Source of the DNA: Acanthochromis polyacanthus
Lineage: Eukaryota; Chordata; Actinopteri; Pomacentridae
Assembly (NCBI RefSeq): GCF_021347895.1
Contig: NC_067117.1
Span: forward strand, 17,207,858-17,271,857
Reading direction: 5' to 3'
DNA: 64,000 nt
Within the stretch, counting starts at the first letter, position 1; each line of letters opens with the position of its first letter. A program made the translations under genes and the position numbers. Positions 27,073 through 40,300 of this stretch are shown piece by piece. The notes under the pieces were generated by a model, which was given only the letters and a program-made list of their open reading frames with translations, was not told the origin of the DNA and searched no databases.

Positions 27073-27126
27073 AAGGTTTCCCATAAAAGAAGCGTGTTTA
27101 ACGGCGCTTGTTTTATGGGAAACCTT
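27073..27126. repeat. Near-perfect hairpin between elmo2 first exons
   Basis: Positions 27073-27088 and 27111-27126 form 16 perfect pairs (AAGGTTTCCCATAAAA against its inverse). After one G-G mismatch, five more pairs follow (AAGCG/CGCTT), closing a 10-base loop at 27095-27104. The fold could be a microRNA-like precursor or a foldback transposon relic. I recognise no known microRNA in it. Confidence 0.75.
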
Positions 27127-27479
27127 GCTAACAGACAAGCCAACAAACAGTTTCCTAACACGCAAGAGGACGCCTGTTGTTGCACCTCGGGCTACAATAA
27201 CCTGAAATCCCCTCAATGTATCCATCTCACATGGATAAATAAAGAATTAAAACTTCCCTAAGATGTTTATCTGCTACAGAGAGCAGCCTTCTTTTTCTTC
27301 CTACTAGCCCAGAGGGGGCGCCACTCTGGGTGTTCAACTAGCTAACATGAAAGTTGGGCGCCCCACAGTTTCCATGTGTCTCATATCCAGCAGCCTGGAC
27401 TGGAGTCCCCGAACCGCATTAAAGAAAAGAAACGGTAAAATGGCGTCAGAAACATCCGGGTCGCGGTGAAAAGTGAGTG

Positions 27480-27598
27480 AAAACGGGACAAGTTGAGGAG
27501 TGAATGGAGGCTGCGATCCTCCGCACCGCCCGCCTTCTGCTGCTCCTCGGGCTCCTTAGCTGTTGTTGCTAAGCTACCGCCACGGCGCGTGCAGCCAA
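27480..27598 (+). other. elmo2: elmo2 candidate noncoding first exon B
   Basis: A GC-rich, CpG-containing segment ending at a strong donor (GCAGCCAA, then GTAAGTG at 27599). It carries a 22-codon upstream ORF (27504-27572) that ends before the donor. It may be an alternative leader exon to the one at 26740-26880. The 5' boundary is approximate. Confidence 0.45.
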
Positions 27599-27768
27599 GT
27601 AAGTGTTGTAAACTGGTTTCAGCTCAGAGCTCCCAGTTAGACAGCAGCACGGTGACTGGGCTGCAGAGACAAGAGGGGAGGAAACGCTGCTCATGGCTTT
27701 AAAGTTGTCCAGGAAAACAGAACAGCCATTACTGTGCTGTGTAATACAAAAGGAGCTCAGCAGACACA

Positions 27769-28227
27769 CACTGATCAGCCACAACATTATGACCACTGAC
27801 AGGTGAATAACATCGAGCAACTTGTTATGATGCAATGTTCTGCTGGGAAACCTTGAGTCCTGACATTCATGTGGATGTTGCACCTAAACATTGCAGGTCA
27901 GATAACCCCCCATACCCCATGGCAACAGCAGTCCTTGATGCCAGTTGCCACCCTCAGCAGGACAATGCACCTCAACACACTGCAAAAAGTGGCCCAGCTG
28001 TTCCCCCGAGTTCCATACTCCCCAGATCCAAATCTTATTGAGGATGTGCCAGAATAAGCCTGATCTACGTAAACCCCCTCCACAGAACTCAGTGCCACCA
28101 TCGGGGTGCCACAGCACATCCCCAGAGGTCCTGTGTCCATGCCCCACTGGGTCAGAGGAGTTCCAGCTGCCTAAAGGAGACCAACACAATATTAGGCAGG
28201 TGGTCATAATGTTATGCCTGATTGGTG
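27769..28227. mobile_element. Tc1/mariner-type nonautonomous element, copy 2
   Basis: Terminal inverted repeats share the ATTATGACCAC core: CACTGATCAGCCACAACATT from 27769, and its near inverse ending at 28227. The interior keeps transposase scraps on the plus strand in different frames: QQDNAPQHTA near 27957 and YSPDPNLIE near 28015 (both DDE-transposase signatures of the superfamily). Broken by frameshifts; about 459 bp. It lies just downstream of elmo2 leader exon B. Confidence 0.8.
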
Positions 28228-28481
28228 TATTTACCTGCCATAGCAGGAGGTGCACAGGTGTATTTACTATCAGTGGCATGCTGGTCCACTTGAATGACTT
28301 GTCATAACAGAATCAGCTTTATTGGCTAATCGATAATCAAAGATGTGAACATTGAATCCTACAACCGCTGGAGCCTGAATTCGTCTTCCTTTTCTCCGAT
28401 CCCGAGCATTAAGAATGACAGTAACCGAATGTATATGATATATGTGAGGTAGAAATTTAGCGTACTAAACGTGTAAATTAT

Positions 28482-28771
28482 TATCCCCCGCCTCCACGAA
28501 GTGGAAAAGGGGGATATAGGTTTGGCCTCTGTCCGTCCGTCCATCCGTGCTTCCGTGCGTCTGTTCGTCCGTCCGTGCGTCCGACATGAAGGGGACAGCT
28601 TTTCTCGGAAACTATTACAGCTAGGATTACGAAATTTAGTGTGTAGCTTCACACCATGGACACCTTGATCAAGTTCGAAAATGAGACCTGTGCGATAATA
28701 TTTAACAGAGTTATGGCCCTTGATCACTATTTTGGATATAGACTCATAGACATCACATGTGGCGGGGGATA
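28482..28771. mobile_element. Short inverted-repeat element (CCCCCGCC ends)
   Basis: Bounded by TATCCCCCGCC (28482-28492) and its exact inverse GGCGGGGGATA (28761-28771), about 290 bp. A TCCGTCCGTCC-type simple repeat follows the left end, and GGGGGATA recurs internally near 28510. This has the look of a MITE. The 122-codon open frame on the minus strand is not judged to be a gene. Confidence 0.6.
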
Positions 28772-31700
28772 TTGATGACCATGTCGTCTTGTTTATATAT
28801 GCTATGAGAGAGTATGAGTATGAAACTATGTATCAAGCTTGTTATTTAATGTGTATCTCCTTGTATTTGTTTTATTGATCAGTACAGTATTTTGCACTTT
28901 GCATTTGTATGTATTGTATATCTTTTTTTATTTTCTTCCCTACCAGGTACTGGCCTTTTAGTTCTGGCAGGGGGGACAGCCGATGTAAACTAGCCTTTTG
29001 GCTAACTCCGGTGCATTTCCATTTTTTATAAAATGTTTATTAATGTGCAGTGTCCCTCCGAAACAAATAAAGGAAATGAAAAATGAATGAATGGTTGGCC
29101 AAGTATGTTCCAAGGAATTTTGCACAAGTATAGAACACCTGTGCATTTAAACAGGGGCAACCGGTCACAGAGGAAAAATGAGTGTTTAACTGCTATGTAC
29201 AGCTATAGATAAGTGTAAAACTGCCTGGTGAGATAAGGCTTGTTGAGTCAAGTTAAATCATTTCTTTAAACCCACTTTTAGAGACTTGCTTATATGTGAA
29301 GTTTCCTTTTACCTTAAATTAGTTTTTAGTGTTTTATTTTGTATTATGTCCTGTTTATTTTTTTAGTTTAGCTGTCTAGTTCTTTGGTGTGATGTCATCT
29401 CTAATTCTTTAATTCTTTAATTTCTAACTTTAAACCCTCCTTCTCCTTTCATTTTAAACTGCCTAGTTCCCTTGTTAGATATGCGCGCTAATTTAGCGAA
29501 TTATTCTTTTAACTTATGATAATTTTTTAAGGCTAATTGTGGTGTCATATATAAAAGGATGATCGTAGTGGTTTTGCTAATCTTTAAGCTGAACTGAAAC
29601 CATTTTCCTGGTCAAAGCAAATGAAAGAATTTGGTTTGAAGTATTTTTATGTAGTATTTTATCAGAACAAAATAGGTGTCTTTTTGTAAGAATACTCCTA
29701 TACATCGTTTTCTTTACTATTTACATGACAGTTACATGGAAGGTTATGCATTAGTTTAAATGAAACAAACTAACTTTTATGTGAAAGTCTAAAAGTAGGA
29801 CTTTGCAAGGAAGAAACCCCAACACAATACGGGATAAGAGCCCTAAAACCAAACTTGTTGTCTGTGTTATGATTCAATAACACTCTTTTGCATAGTTTTT
29901 GTGTATACATTATATTGGAATTCACAATACATAAGCGTGTACAGAAAGTAGATGTTGTTTTTGAGGGTGGCAGCTGAACTCTGTTTACCTTGGGTGATAC
30001 TCAGTTCAGGTCCATAGTAGGGATTCAGATAGAGTTGTTTCTGCCTGATTTAAATGCTCAGCAGAGGGATGTGCTGTGGGAAGAAACTGTTTCTGTTTCT
30101 GTGTCTGGTTGTTTTGGTGTTCAGTGCTCTGTATTGCCGACCAGAGGAAGATATTTAGAACATGTTGTATTCAGGGTGTTGTGGGTCTGCAGGGATGCTA
30201 CCTGCCTGTTTCCTGACTCTGGACATGTCTAAGTCCTGGAGGGGAGACATGTCAGCCTGAAGGATTTGGTCTGCAGTCCTGACTTTCCATTGTTTCCTGT
30301 CTCTGTTTTGTTCGCTGATCCAAACCAGACAGTAGCTGAAGTGCAGAGAACAGACTGAATTGTAACCCCAAATAAAACTAAACCGTAAATATTTACAACA
30401 TTTTACAAGCTTTTGACGCTTGCATTTTTGCTGACTCAATGTGATTTCAGAATGTGACTTTTTCATTATTGTCTGCTGTGGGCCATTAGAAGTTGTGGCA
30501 ATGTAATGAAAGTGTTGTTTTTATTCCTTGGCGGCTTTTAGAGGTTTACTTTGTGTCCATTTAATTTGCCTTGTGTTCTTCCCTGTGGTTGCATTGTACT
30601 CATGAAAGTCATGAGTTCATAAACAGCAAAGGTGATCTCACTGGAGGATGCCACGTAATTGGATTGGAAGGAAATCTTAAATATTTTCATATAAACTAAC
30701 ACTACGAAGGTTATGATATGAAAAAATGACGTCCGTATCACCTCATGTCTGTCAGCTTGATCACAGTGATTTCATGGTAATGATGGAAACTGTAATTTTT
30801 CTTCTTTTTTCATTCGTTTTCTCTGGAGAAATCAAGTTGTCGATTATTTTTGCTCACTCGATATGCAGCAGTTGGTATACCAGACATGGGTATATAACTG
30901 TTTAACATTGTGCAAATGTATAGCCAGAAGTCAGTGCTGAAATATGTAGATTAGTACCAGAACTTGTGGAAAAGATTGCGGTCTTGTTTTCTTGCCAGAG
31001 AACAAACTTTTCAGCAGGCCAGGCTCAGAGATCACACATTCAGCGATGCGATGGACAGTCTGCTTGAACATGCGGAGGCGTTGCAGTCTCTCCATCTGAT
31101 GGTTCGTGAGAATCCGAGTTTAATTGGCAGTTTTCACTCTGCATCACTTACAGAATCCACCTATAATTCATGGTAGTCGACATTAATGTGCTGCGTGTCA
31201 TCCCCTATCAGTCCGATATGCTCTGTGGCGACAAATTATGCCGAGAACACGGTTCAGTGATCCTGTGCTTCAAAGATGTTGAGATTCAAAAGGATTCAGA
31301 CGTGCTTATTATTCACTGTGCAACAGCTTAAATTTTCATTCCAACTTTGAGATGTTTTCATCATGAGGGGCTGACATCTGCAGTGCAAAGACGCATCGAT
31401 GACTGATGCTGTATGCTGGAGAACAAATTGTGCTTTTTTTTCAGCACGGATCAAAGCAGAAGAGTGTCACACGTCACAACCGGTGTTGATGTAAACTGTC
31501 AGGTGAACGTATTTATAGAACAAACATCCAGACTCCTCAGAAAGACAGTCCTGCAGTGCTGGAAATGCTATAACGCCGACGAATCTCCAGGGAAGTCAGT
31601 TGTTGGTTCTGGTTGGACTCAGGAGGGGTTTTTCTTACATGTAACAGAGGTGTGATGATTGAAGCTTCTTTTTAAATGAGGAGCAATAAGCCGCATGAAG

Positions 31701-32034
31701 TGCATCCTGAAAGCACTCTGGATGCAAAGAGCTATTTGGAGAAGAGCAGCGGTTTCTTTTTTCTCTCTTTTTTGTCGTCGTCTTCCAATCACAAGCGGAG
31801 GCTGTCAGAAAGCTTTTCATGCTTTCTTGATGTTGGAGCAGAGAGAGATCTCATTCCGTTGCCAAAGACTGCTCCCTGTTGTGCTCTTCCTGCTCTTTTA
31901 TTACAGCGCTTTTGTCGCAGATAATTAAATATGTTTAATAATTAAACACTTGTAGTAACTGATAAACTGCAAATATGTGAGCTACATACAATTGAGCAAT
32001 ATGAATAGAATTTGAGCAGAAGGTCAGAAGGCAG

Positions 32035-32354
32035 GGCTGGGCAGCACTATTGCCTCACAGCTAGAAGATCCCCAGTTTGGGTGCATGGAGTCTGCATGTT
32101 CTCCCTGTGCATGTGTGGGTTTTCTCCAGGTACTTCGGCTTCCTCCCGTAGTTCAAAAACATGCTGAGGTTAATAGGTTACTTTAAATTGTACATAGATG
32201 TGAGTGTGATTGTTTGTCTGTATGTGTAGTCCTGTGATAGACTGGTATCCTGCCCATGGTGTCCCCTGCCTTCACCCTGAGTCAGCTCGGATAAGCTCCA
32301 GCCCCCCTGCAACCTTAATAAGAATTAGGATGTATAGATGATGGATGGATGGTC
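32035..32354 (+). mobile_element. tRNA-derived SINE, copy 2 (damaged head)
   Basis: Same family and orientation as the copy at 4056. The body GCATGTTCTCCCTGTGCATG, the TCTCCAGGTAC stretch and the TGGA tail are conserved; the tRNA-like B box is lost by deletion (CCCAGTTTGGGTGC). It sits in the intron before the first elmo2 coding exon. Confidence 0.75.
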
Positions 32355-33085
32355 AGAAAGCAACATCTCATTTTGTTCTCATTTGTCTGCGTAGTTTTTT
32401 TTGGATCCATATGGCTGATGTTTGTATTCACATCTTCATTGCCAAAATGCAAAACTTTGAAAGTGTCACAGAATGAAAAACTGACATTTTTAATGATAAA
32501 TGCAGTGAGTTTTTACAAGAAATATGCAAAATTAGTTGAATGTAAAGTTTTTGGGTTATGTATTCGCACAGATTTAAACCCATCAAGGGTAACACAATTC
32601 TGCAGTCCCAGAGCCCAGTATGTGGAAAGCTTGACCCAGCCGAGATATTTATGGGACTGTGTGTGAGTGTGTGTGTGTGGGGGTGGTTTTTGTAAAACAG
32701 TCATGCTTATTGATCTGTTCTCTGACAGATTCAGTTCAGAGGAGAGAAAATGCAGGGATTCAGCAAACTAAGCTTTTGGGCTTCAAGGAAATCAAGGTTT
32801 TGCACTTACATGACCAGTGTGTGGGTTTGTGTGTTCACAGGGGAGCTGACACGGAGGTTTATACAGCAGAGCTGTGAGAGTGACTGACCGTTTCTGCATT
32901 TATCCATTAGGTGAAGTATAACCCATGGTTCATATTGTTCTGAAGTTAAGCAACAGACTGCAAAAGACTCAAAATGTTTTCACTCTGCTTGGATGTAGAA
33001 TAGAAATAAATTATAACAATAAAATGAGACTTTGTTGGCAAATGCTCTGTTTTTTTCCCTGCAGGGTGCTAACAATAAGACAGCC

Positions 33086-34262
33086 ATGCCGCCCCCAGCT
33101 GACATTGTAAAGGTGGCTATTGAATGGCCCGGTGCCAACGCTCAGCTCATAGAGATGGACCAGGTCTGTATGTGTGCACAACGTGACATTGAATAGCTCT
33201 ACAGTTTCCCTCTGATAGCTCAACTCTTCCGAGCCATTAGAGTGTAACTTGATAATTAAAGGGGAAAATCATGCGTAGCTGTAATTTGTTTTGAATGTGC
33301 AAGGCATGAGTAATGATGTGAAGTGTTTTAGTTATGCAGAATGCAAGAAAGTCCCTGTAATTGTTGTCATGATAAACTGGATGGACTAAAGATAGATTTA
33401 AGATTTATGTCAGCTGTGATTATTGTGATATTAGAAGGGAATTTGGGTAGGGGTGATTTATATTTCGTTTCAGCCCTTTTTATGCTGTCATTTTGCATGT
33501 TTGCAATGTTTTTCCCCCTTGCAGAAAAGACCTTTGTCTTCAATAATTCGGGAAGTATGTGATGGGTAAGCACTGCTCCTACACCTTTTAATATATTACA
33601 GATGGTTTTAATTGTCTCTAACTTTCTGTTCAGTAACTAATTGAGAGAGTGTTGGTCTTCAGTCTTCCTCTTTATTTTACTAAAAGGACGCCAGAGGTTG
33701 TGTTTAGGTTAAAGTCACAGACTGTATAGAACAGGTGGATATAGTGATCGGCTTTGAAAAGTGAAGTAAATGCCATAAAGTGCAATACCACTGAGGGCCA
33801 CCAGGTGTTTTCTGCAACAAGTTCTGGCTCCAATAAACTCGCATTCAAAATTCATCAAGAAAAGCTCAGTCTATGATTTTTTTTTTTAAACAAGTCAATA
33901 TGATTTTTTTCTTAAATAAAATTACCTCCTTTTAATGAGTGTCCTGGCAGTCCATCTCAAAGTACTTTCATGATAAAATAAAAGCCAGGCCCTGTAGTTT
34001 GTGACAGTGTGGAGCTGCTCTCTGTGTAGACATGACGGGCTCGTTCTAAACTGAGGACAATAAAATGTTTCGTAGTTACAGATGATGATACACTGATGAA
34101 ACCATCAATATGAAGACTTTATTCAGTTTAGGCTAATAGATTGCTCGAAATAATATTTCAGTTTCATTGCCAGTATCTGTTTGTGTAATATTACTTTACA
34201 ACCTTCGAATAATTGCCAGTAGTACTTGTTATCTTTATATTCTCATGTTATTTGAGACTACT

Positions 34263-34315
<53 letters not shown>

Positions 34316-37300
34316 ATATTTTCAGTGACGTATTGTACTTATATCTTATTTCTTTTCTATTAGACATTGCTTTTTTCTTGTCTTGTGATCTGCCACAAGA
34401 TTTACCTTGGGGATGAATAAAGTTCTGTCTTAACTTCGCTTAGCATGGCTTTGCTTAAATTTGACACCCCGGTCCTTTAAATGTGAGGAACAACTAACAT
34501 TCAAGAATTTATTGAATGTGTGATTAGCAGATTAATTCGTTGTGTAAATGTCAGTGGGCTTATTAATGCTAAACTCGTTTTGGAGAATATTTCCTCCTTT
34601 GCTGAAAAGTTTTCTGGAAATGATGTACAGAACGATGCTGGAAGTCATGCAACTGAAAAAAAAACCCAGAATGTGCAGAAAAGTCACAGCCAAGCTCTTA
34701 CTCTGCCGTACGTCGTGAAATTTATGTGTCATAAAGCAGCAAATAATTCTTTGTTGTTCTAACCCAGAGGCACTCGTGTGACGCTCTGAGAGTTCTTTTC
34801 TTTTAATGAACACCCTTATTCATGGTTATATTCATTTCATCTGTTTGTCTTGTATTTTTTATACTAATCTTTTGAAGTGGCTGTGCTACCTGCTGGTTCA
34901 GGATAAACAAAATAATGAACAGGGAGTAGAAGCGGAGGTTTTAATCTGGAGCTTTGCGTAGTTTATACAAGCACTGTGTTGTGTGGTTGAAAGAATATTA
35001 ATCTTCTTTATCTGCCTTGTCATAAAATGTGTGCATATCAGGTGATGTATGACTAAAAAAAATAACAGAAAATGACGGCTCCTTTCACTGTTTTATCACT
35101 GATAGTTAAATAATCCCTCTCAGTCAGTGCTTTTACTTGTGATTTTTTGATTTGCTATTGTCTTGTGTTTTCTAGATTTCTGCATTTCACAGCTGAATAC
35201 TGCAAATTTGCTCTCTCCCATCCACCTCTTAGCTGGGCTGCATCTACCCACTGCCTCCCTTTACCATTTGAAACGGAAAATTCTTTGCACTTTACTGTTA
35301 ACGCCCACTGAATAATTCTCCTCCACAGTCTCTCAGTTTGCCACTCGTGTAAATACAACTGCTAGAGGGAACTATCTGACTTTCAGCAACCTTTTGTTCG
35401 TGCATACTAAAGTGTGTTGCCGCATTATGACATTCCTACATTGTGTTCCTCTGATTCTTTAGTGTCTAACTTAAAATAAATTGGATTTTTTATCACGAAT
35501 TTCTTCCCTTTTCTTGTCTGCAGCTGGTCTTTGTCAGGCTCAGAGCAGTTTGCTCTGCGCTATGCTGATGGTCCTCAGCTTTATATCACTGAGCAGGTCA
35601 GCTTCACCGTTTTCTTCCTCCCATTTACTGAGGACTAATAAATCATTATAGAATTTCACTATTCCTCCTTATTATCTTTCAGAGCCGTGGTGACATCAAG
35701 AATGGGACCATTCTTCGATTAGCAATTTCTCCTGTAAGTGAACTTTGATCACAGACACAAGGTTTTATCTCTCGTCAGGAAGTTTTGAAACTGTAGCTTC
35801 CTTAAATCCAAGACCATTAGCTTTTTACACAACAGTTTACTGGTTTGTGTTTTTGCTCAGCTCTTTAATTCTTATTTTGTAGCTACCACAAATGGTTTGC
35901 TCACATACCCACGCTCTACTTTGCAGTCTAAACGTGCTGTTGAAAATGTGAATTCAGCCAAAAAGATCTTGTGAGTTTTTTCCTATTGGTCGTGACTCCT
36001 GAACTAAAGCGTCAGTTTGTCACGGTAAGGACAGCAGTGCTTCGAAAAGAGTTGATGTGATTTGCAGTGGTTAATAGCAGCAGCTTCTAACTCACTAACA
36101 GTGTATGATAAGCTGTCACTCTAATCCCACTTTGCTCAAACCTCCAACGCTAAAACAGTGTTTTAGCTGATGGTTGAAATCTTAGTGTCACAAATTGGGT
36201 CGTATTCGTAATGCAAGCAGTCACAAGTTTTAAATGTCCTCAAGTTGAGCCACGATTACGGACAAAAGTGCAGTTATTCCACCCAAACTGTCTCTGAACG
36301 CTGACGCCAGTGTAGTTTTGTCTTTGTTCCATCCAAACAGACAAAAAGCAGGTGGAATTCACACCAAATCCACACCAATCTGCAGTAAACCTGATCTCTG
36401 TTAAAGGTGGCTCAAATTCACTGACAAGGGGGGATGAGGTGACTCATAAAAGTGTCGCTGTGTGTTCGTGACAGGGTCGTGCTGCTCGTCAGCTGCTGGA
36501 GAGGATCCAGTCTCATGGCATCGACGCTCGCCTCGAGGCCCTCAAAGAGCTCGCCAAGCTGTCTGCAGACCCAACCTTTGCCACGGAGTTTATCAACATG
36601 GAGGGAATTGGGACGCTGGCTCGTCTAGTCGAGAGCGGCACCCAGTGAGCGCTGATTTAGTTTTTGACAGCTGACTGTGCTGATAGTTTGGTGACAGTTT
36701 GTTGTATTGTCTCTGCAAAATGTGCAAGTTCCAAGCGTGGTTTGCTGCAACTCTCTGAAGCCCTGCATCTCTATGGAAACAACACAGCCACGGCTAAAAG
36801 AAGACAGCGCTCAGAGATGTATTTTATGCAGTATGGCATAGTTATAGTGGAATAAATCCTTAGAAACAAAACAACTCAATTTTAAATTCTTTGATGATTT
36901 ATTTGTAAAGAAAAAAAAGAAATAAACCTGGAATGAATATGTACAATGTTTTTTAAGGGTGGCTACGGGTGTTACCAAAACTGGAAAAAAAAATGTTGAT
37001 GCTGCATACTAAAAATATTTTACTTCTTCCATTTGAAATTTGTCTCCTTACGTGCTCAGTTACAGCCTGCAGTTCAGCCACACGGTCTCTGAATTTTTGT
37101 AGTGTCTGTTATTCTCTTCAGAGCCACTGATGATTTCTCAGTTGCACCAATAGGAACAGAATTTTTAGTTTTTTACAACATATTGGAATTTGTAATGCTT
37201 TGTTGTAAGTGTTTTGGAGCAAATAGCGCAACTGTAAGCTTATATTTGGTTAAATTTAATTCGGAACTCCTCATCACGCATGATTAGTTCAAAGATCCAT

Positions 37301-40300
37301 AAAAAGGTGCTTTTAGAGTTTTTTTTTTTCCCCCAGATGTTTTTCGAACACACCAGTGGGAGTTGACGTTCTGAGGGTTAATGCTAGTGTTGGAACTCGT
37401 AAAACGGTCGGCATTAACTGTCATTTGCTTCCCTCAGCTTTGGTGAAATGCTAGCCTTTACTCTCACTGCCTTCCTGGAGCTGATGGATCACGGCATTGT
37501 GTCTTGGGACCTTATCTCCCTCTCCTTCATCAAACAGGTACCTCCTCCAACAAAAGAACAATTCATCACACGTGTTCAGAGTTTCATAGACACTCAATTG
37601 TGTATGCAGTATACAGTACACACTCTTTCAAGGTTAAGTCTTTTTTTTCGTTTTTGTTCAAGCACTTTTATTTAATTACTTGACTTTTTTTTTTTCTTTC
37701 CGAACGACGGAAATGCGTGGGTGATGTTGCCTGGCAACTCCTCGCATTATTTAGAGCTCTGTCAGTGCGTATGTGCATAGTTTTATTCTGAAAACTTCAC
37801 TGTGGCCTTGACAGTTACTCAGGGGAAACTTACAGAACTCTTCAGTTGTTTTTTTTTTTTTTTTTTACAGATGTGTGCTCTTTTAATGAGAAAGGAGGTC
37901 CTTGTTGATTTAGTAAATTGACTCTCATACTTTCAACAATTACAGGCTTATTTTGGTTTGACACAAACACTTTCAAGTCCCACTGGAGGAGCTAAAAAAT
38001 GCACGTCTGGCGTGTTAGAGACTCAGAGTTGCCTCACTGCTGCCTGCTCTTGGTCTCTGTCCTCTCTCAGATCGCAGGCTACGTGAACCAGCCGATGGTG
38101 GACGTGTCCATCCTGCAGCGCTCCCTGGCCATCCTGGAGAGCATGGTCCTGAACAGCCACAGCCTCTACCACCGAGTGGCCCAGGAGATCACCGTGGGAC
38201 AGCTCATCGGGCACCTGCAAGTGTGAGCACACACACATGCACAGGGGCTTCACGCGCTCTGAAAGGGGGGGCAAAGGAGTGAATGTAGCAGTGTGGGGTG
38301 CTTTAGAAATAATGCTGCTATACTTGCCATGATTTTTTTCATGGATCTTTTTAAAGGATGAGTTCAGGATGTGTGCATGACCCCAGTCAAACATCTAGAG
38401 ATCCATTAGCAGAACAAAACCAACAGTGTGTTTGTTGGACACTCAGCCTTTTTCTCTGTTGTATTTGTGGCTCTTAGCTTCCGTCCTACGGGACATAAAT
38501 GTTATAAAACATTATGTTCCATATACATAACAGCCGGTCATTCTAGTTTTAGTGCATATGCTAGTGACAACTTTGTTTAATCCATCTGTACTGCATGCTC
38601 TAGTAAGTATTTACAGCAGCAGGAGGACAGTGTGTGTGGGATTCACTGAATAGAAGAAAAAGCCTTTGTTAGTTAGAATGATGAAACATGCCACCCAGTA
38701 CAGCAGTGTGGCTCACCGATATACTGTTAATAGTTTATGGATCACAGTGGAGCCTGATGAAAGTGAAGAAAAACTATATTAGGGATTAAAAAGGCATATA
38801 TCTATTATATTAGGATGAATTCAATGTTGGTTTTGGTTCTGTTTAGCGGAATAAAGGTGTTATTTCCAAGATGCGCTCACTTGTGCTGACCGTACAGCAG
38901 AATAAAGAATAACAGTTATTTAAAACTGTTGCTGTGTGTGAAGAGGCATCTAAAAATCCTGCACTCATCCTACCCATTTGTACCGATAAAGCTAAGTTTG
39001 ATTGTAGCATATGCAGATTAGCTGTTAGCCTGTAGTTTAGGTCCTGTGTGGATTTGTGTGGGGCACGATGCTTCTAACTGGTTGCTACGCTGCTGGATAT
39101 TTCTTCAGGTCAAACCAGGAGATTCAGACGTACGCCATCGCCCTCATCAACGCTCTTTTCCTGAAGGCACCAGAGGACAGACGGCAGGTAAGTGTTCTTA
39201 CAGCGCAGTGTGTAGTAGACAAAAGGGTCGAATACAGTCAATAGATAGACATAAGGGATACTAATGTTCCATCCTCATACTACACTGTTAAAAAAGCATA
39301 ATCAACATTTGTTCTTAACAGATTTATGTTTTTACGAGCTGCAGACATTGGTTCACCGTGTCTGCTAATGTTTGCAGCAGTAGGTTAGCTAAAGATAATC
39401 TCATGATAGACGTCTGTCTGCCAGCTGTCACGTTGTGGATTCTGTCTGACCGTCATTGTTGTAATGACACACTCACTCAAAATAGTACTCACCTCCCTTT
39501 GTGGTTTGTACATTTGTTTTCCTGCTGTTCTTTCAGCTGTAACTGAAGAATGACTGTTTTTGAAGGGACATGGCGCTCTTCAGAATGCAGTAATTTGGAT
39601 TTATTTTTAGGTTAAGCTTATTGGAAAGGGTTTGTATTAAAGTCAAGGACTGAACTTGATGTTATTCAGTGATATATTATATATTGTGTGTCAAATAAAA
39701 TTATATCTGTTAGCAGGAATGAAGAAATACAACATGAGAAATAAATCAAACTCATCCAAAAATACAAAATTATAACACTTAATAGCATGATGTTGAATGT
39801 TGTTCTTTCTTAAACTATAGCTCAGCTGTGTCAGTGAGACGGTTGTTTTGAATCTGAAATGTCTTTGCAGCACAAACAAGTATACAAACTGTGAAGGGGT
39901 GAGTGCTTCTGTCCAGTATGTCTTTGTCTCGTTCTTCTGTGCAGCTCAATCTACAGTCCAAACTTTTGTCCCAGTTCACATTATGCAGTAGAGCCCTGTG
40001 GTGTTTAATGCAATGTCCCTGTGTGCACCTTGTTTCTAAGTTAGTGTTGTGACAGGTGTCCATGTAAAGTCTGATTTGTCAGTTAAGGCCTAAATGATAT
40101 GCTACTGATGCATTTTCGTATTTTTCCAGTAAAGGTTCAGTCCTTCAGGTCAGTATGTGGGAAGGCACTGGGTTATAGGTATTGGTGAGAAGAAGAAGAA
40201 GTGACCTTAACTTTTTTGCGGATTGCAACATTTCCTTTTTGTGACCTTATGATATACAGTAAGTTCGGACAGTTGTCCTTTAACACACATTCCCTTACAG

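Noticed and set aside
28359..28727. A 122-codon minus-strand open frame
   Set aside because: It is largely contained in a short inverted-repeat element and its CCGTCC simple repeat.
37073..37084. A 12-nt microexon in elmo2 that would bring the ESGT-EMLAF spacing to the human length
   Set aside because: The donor (GTCTCT) is weak and the segment lies inside transposon-derived sequence; the length match is probably chance.
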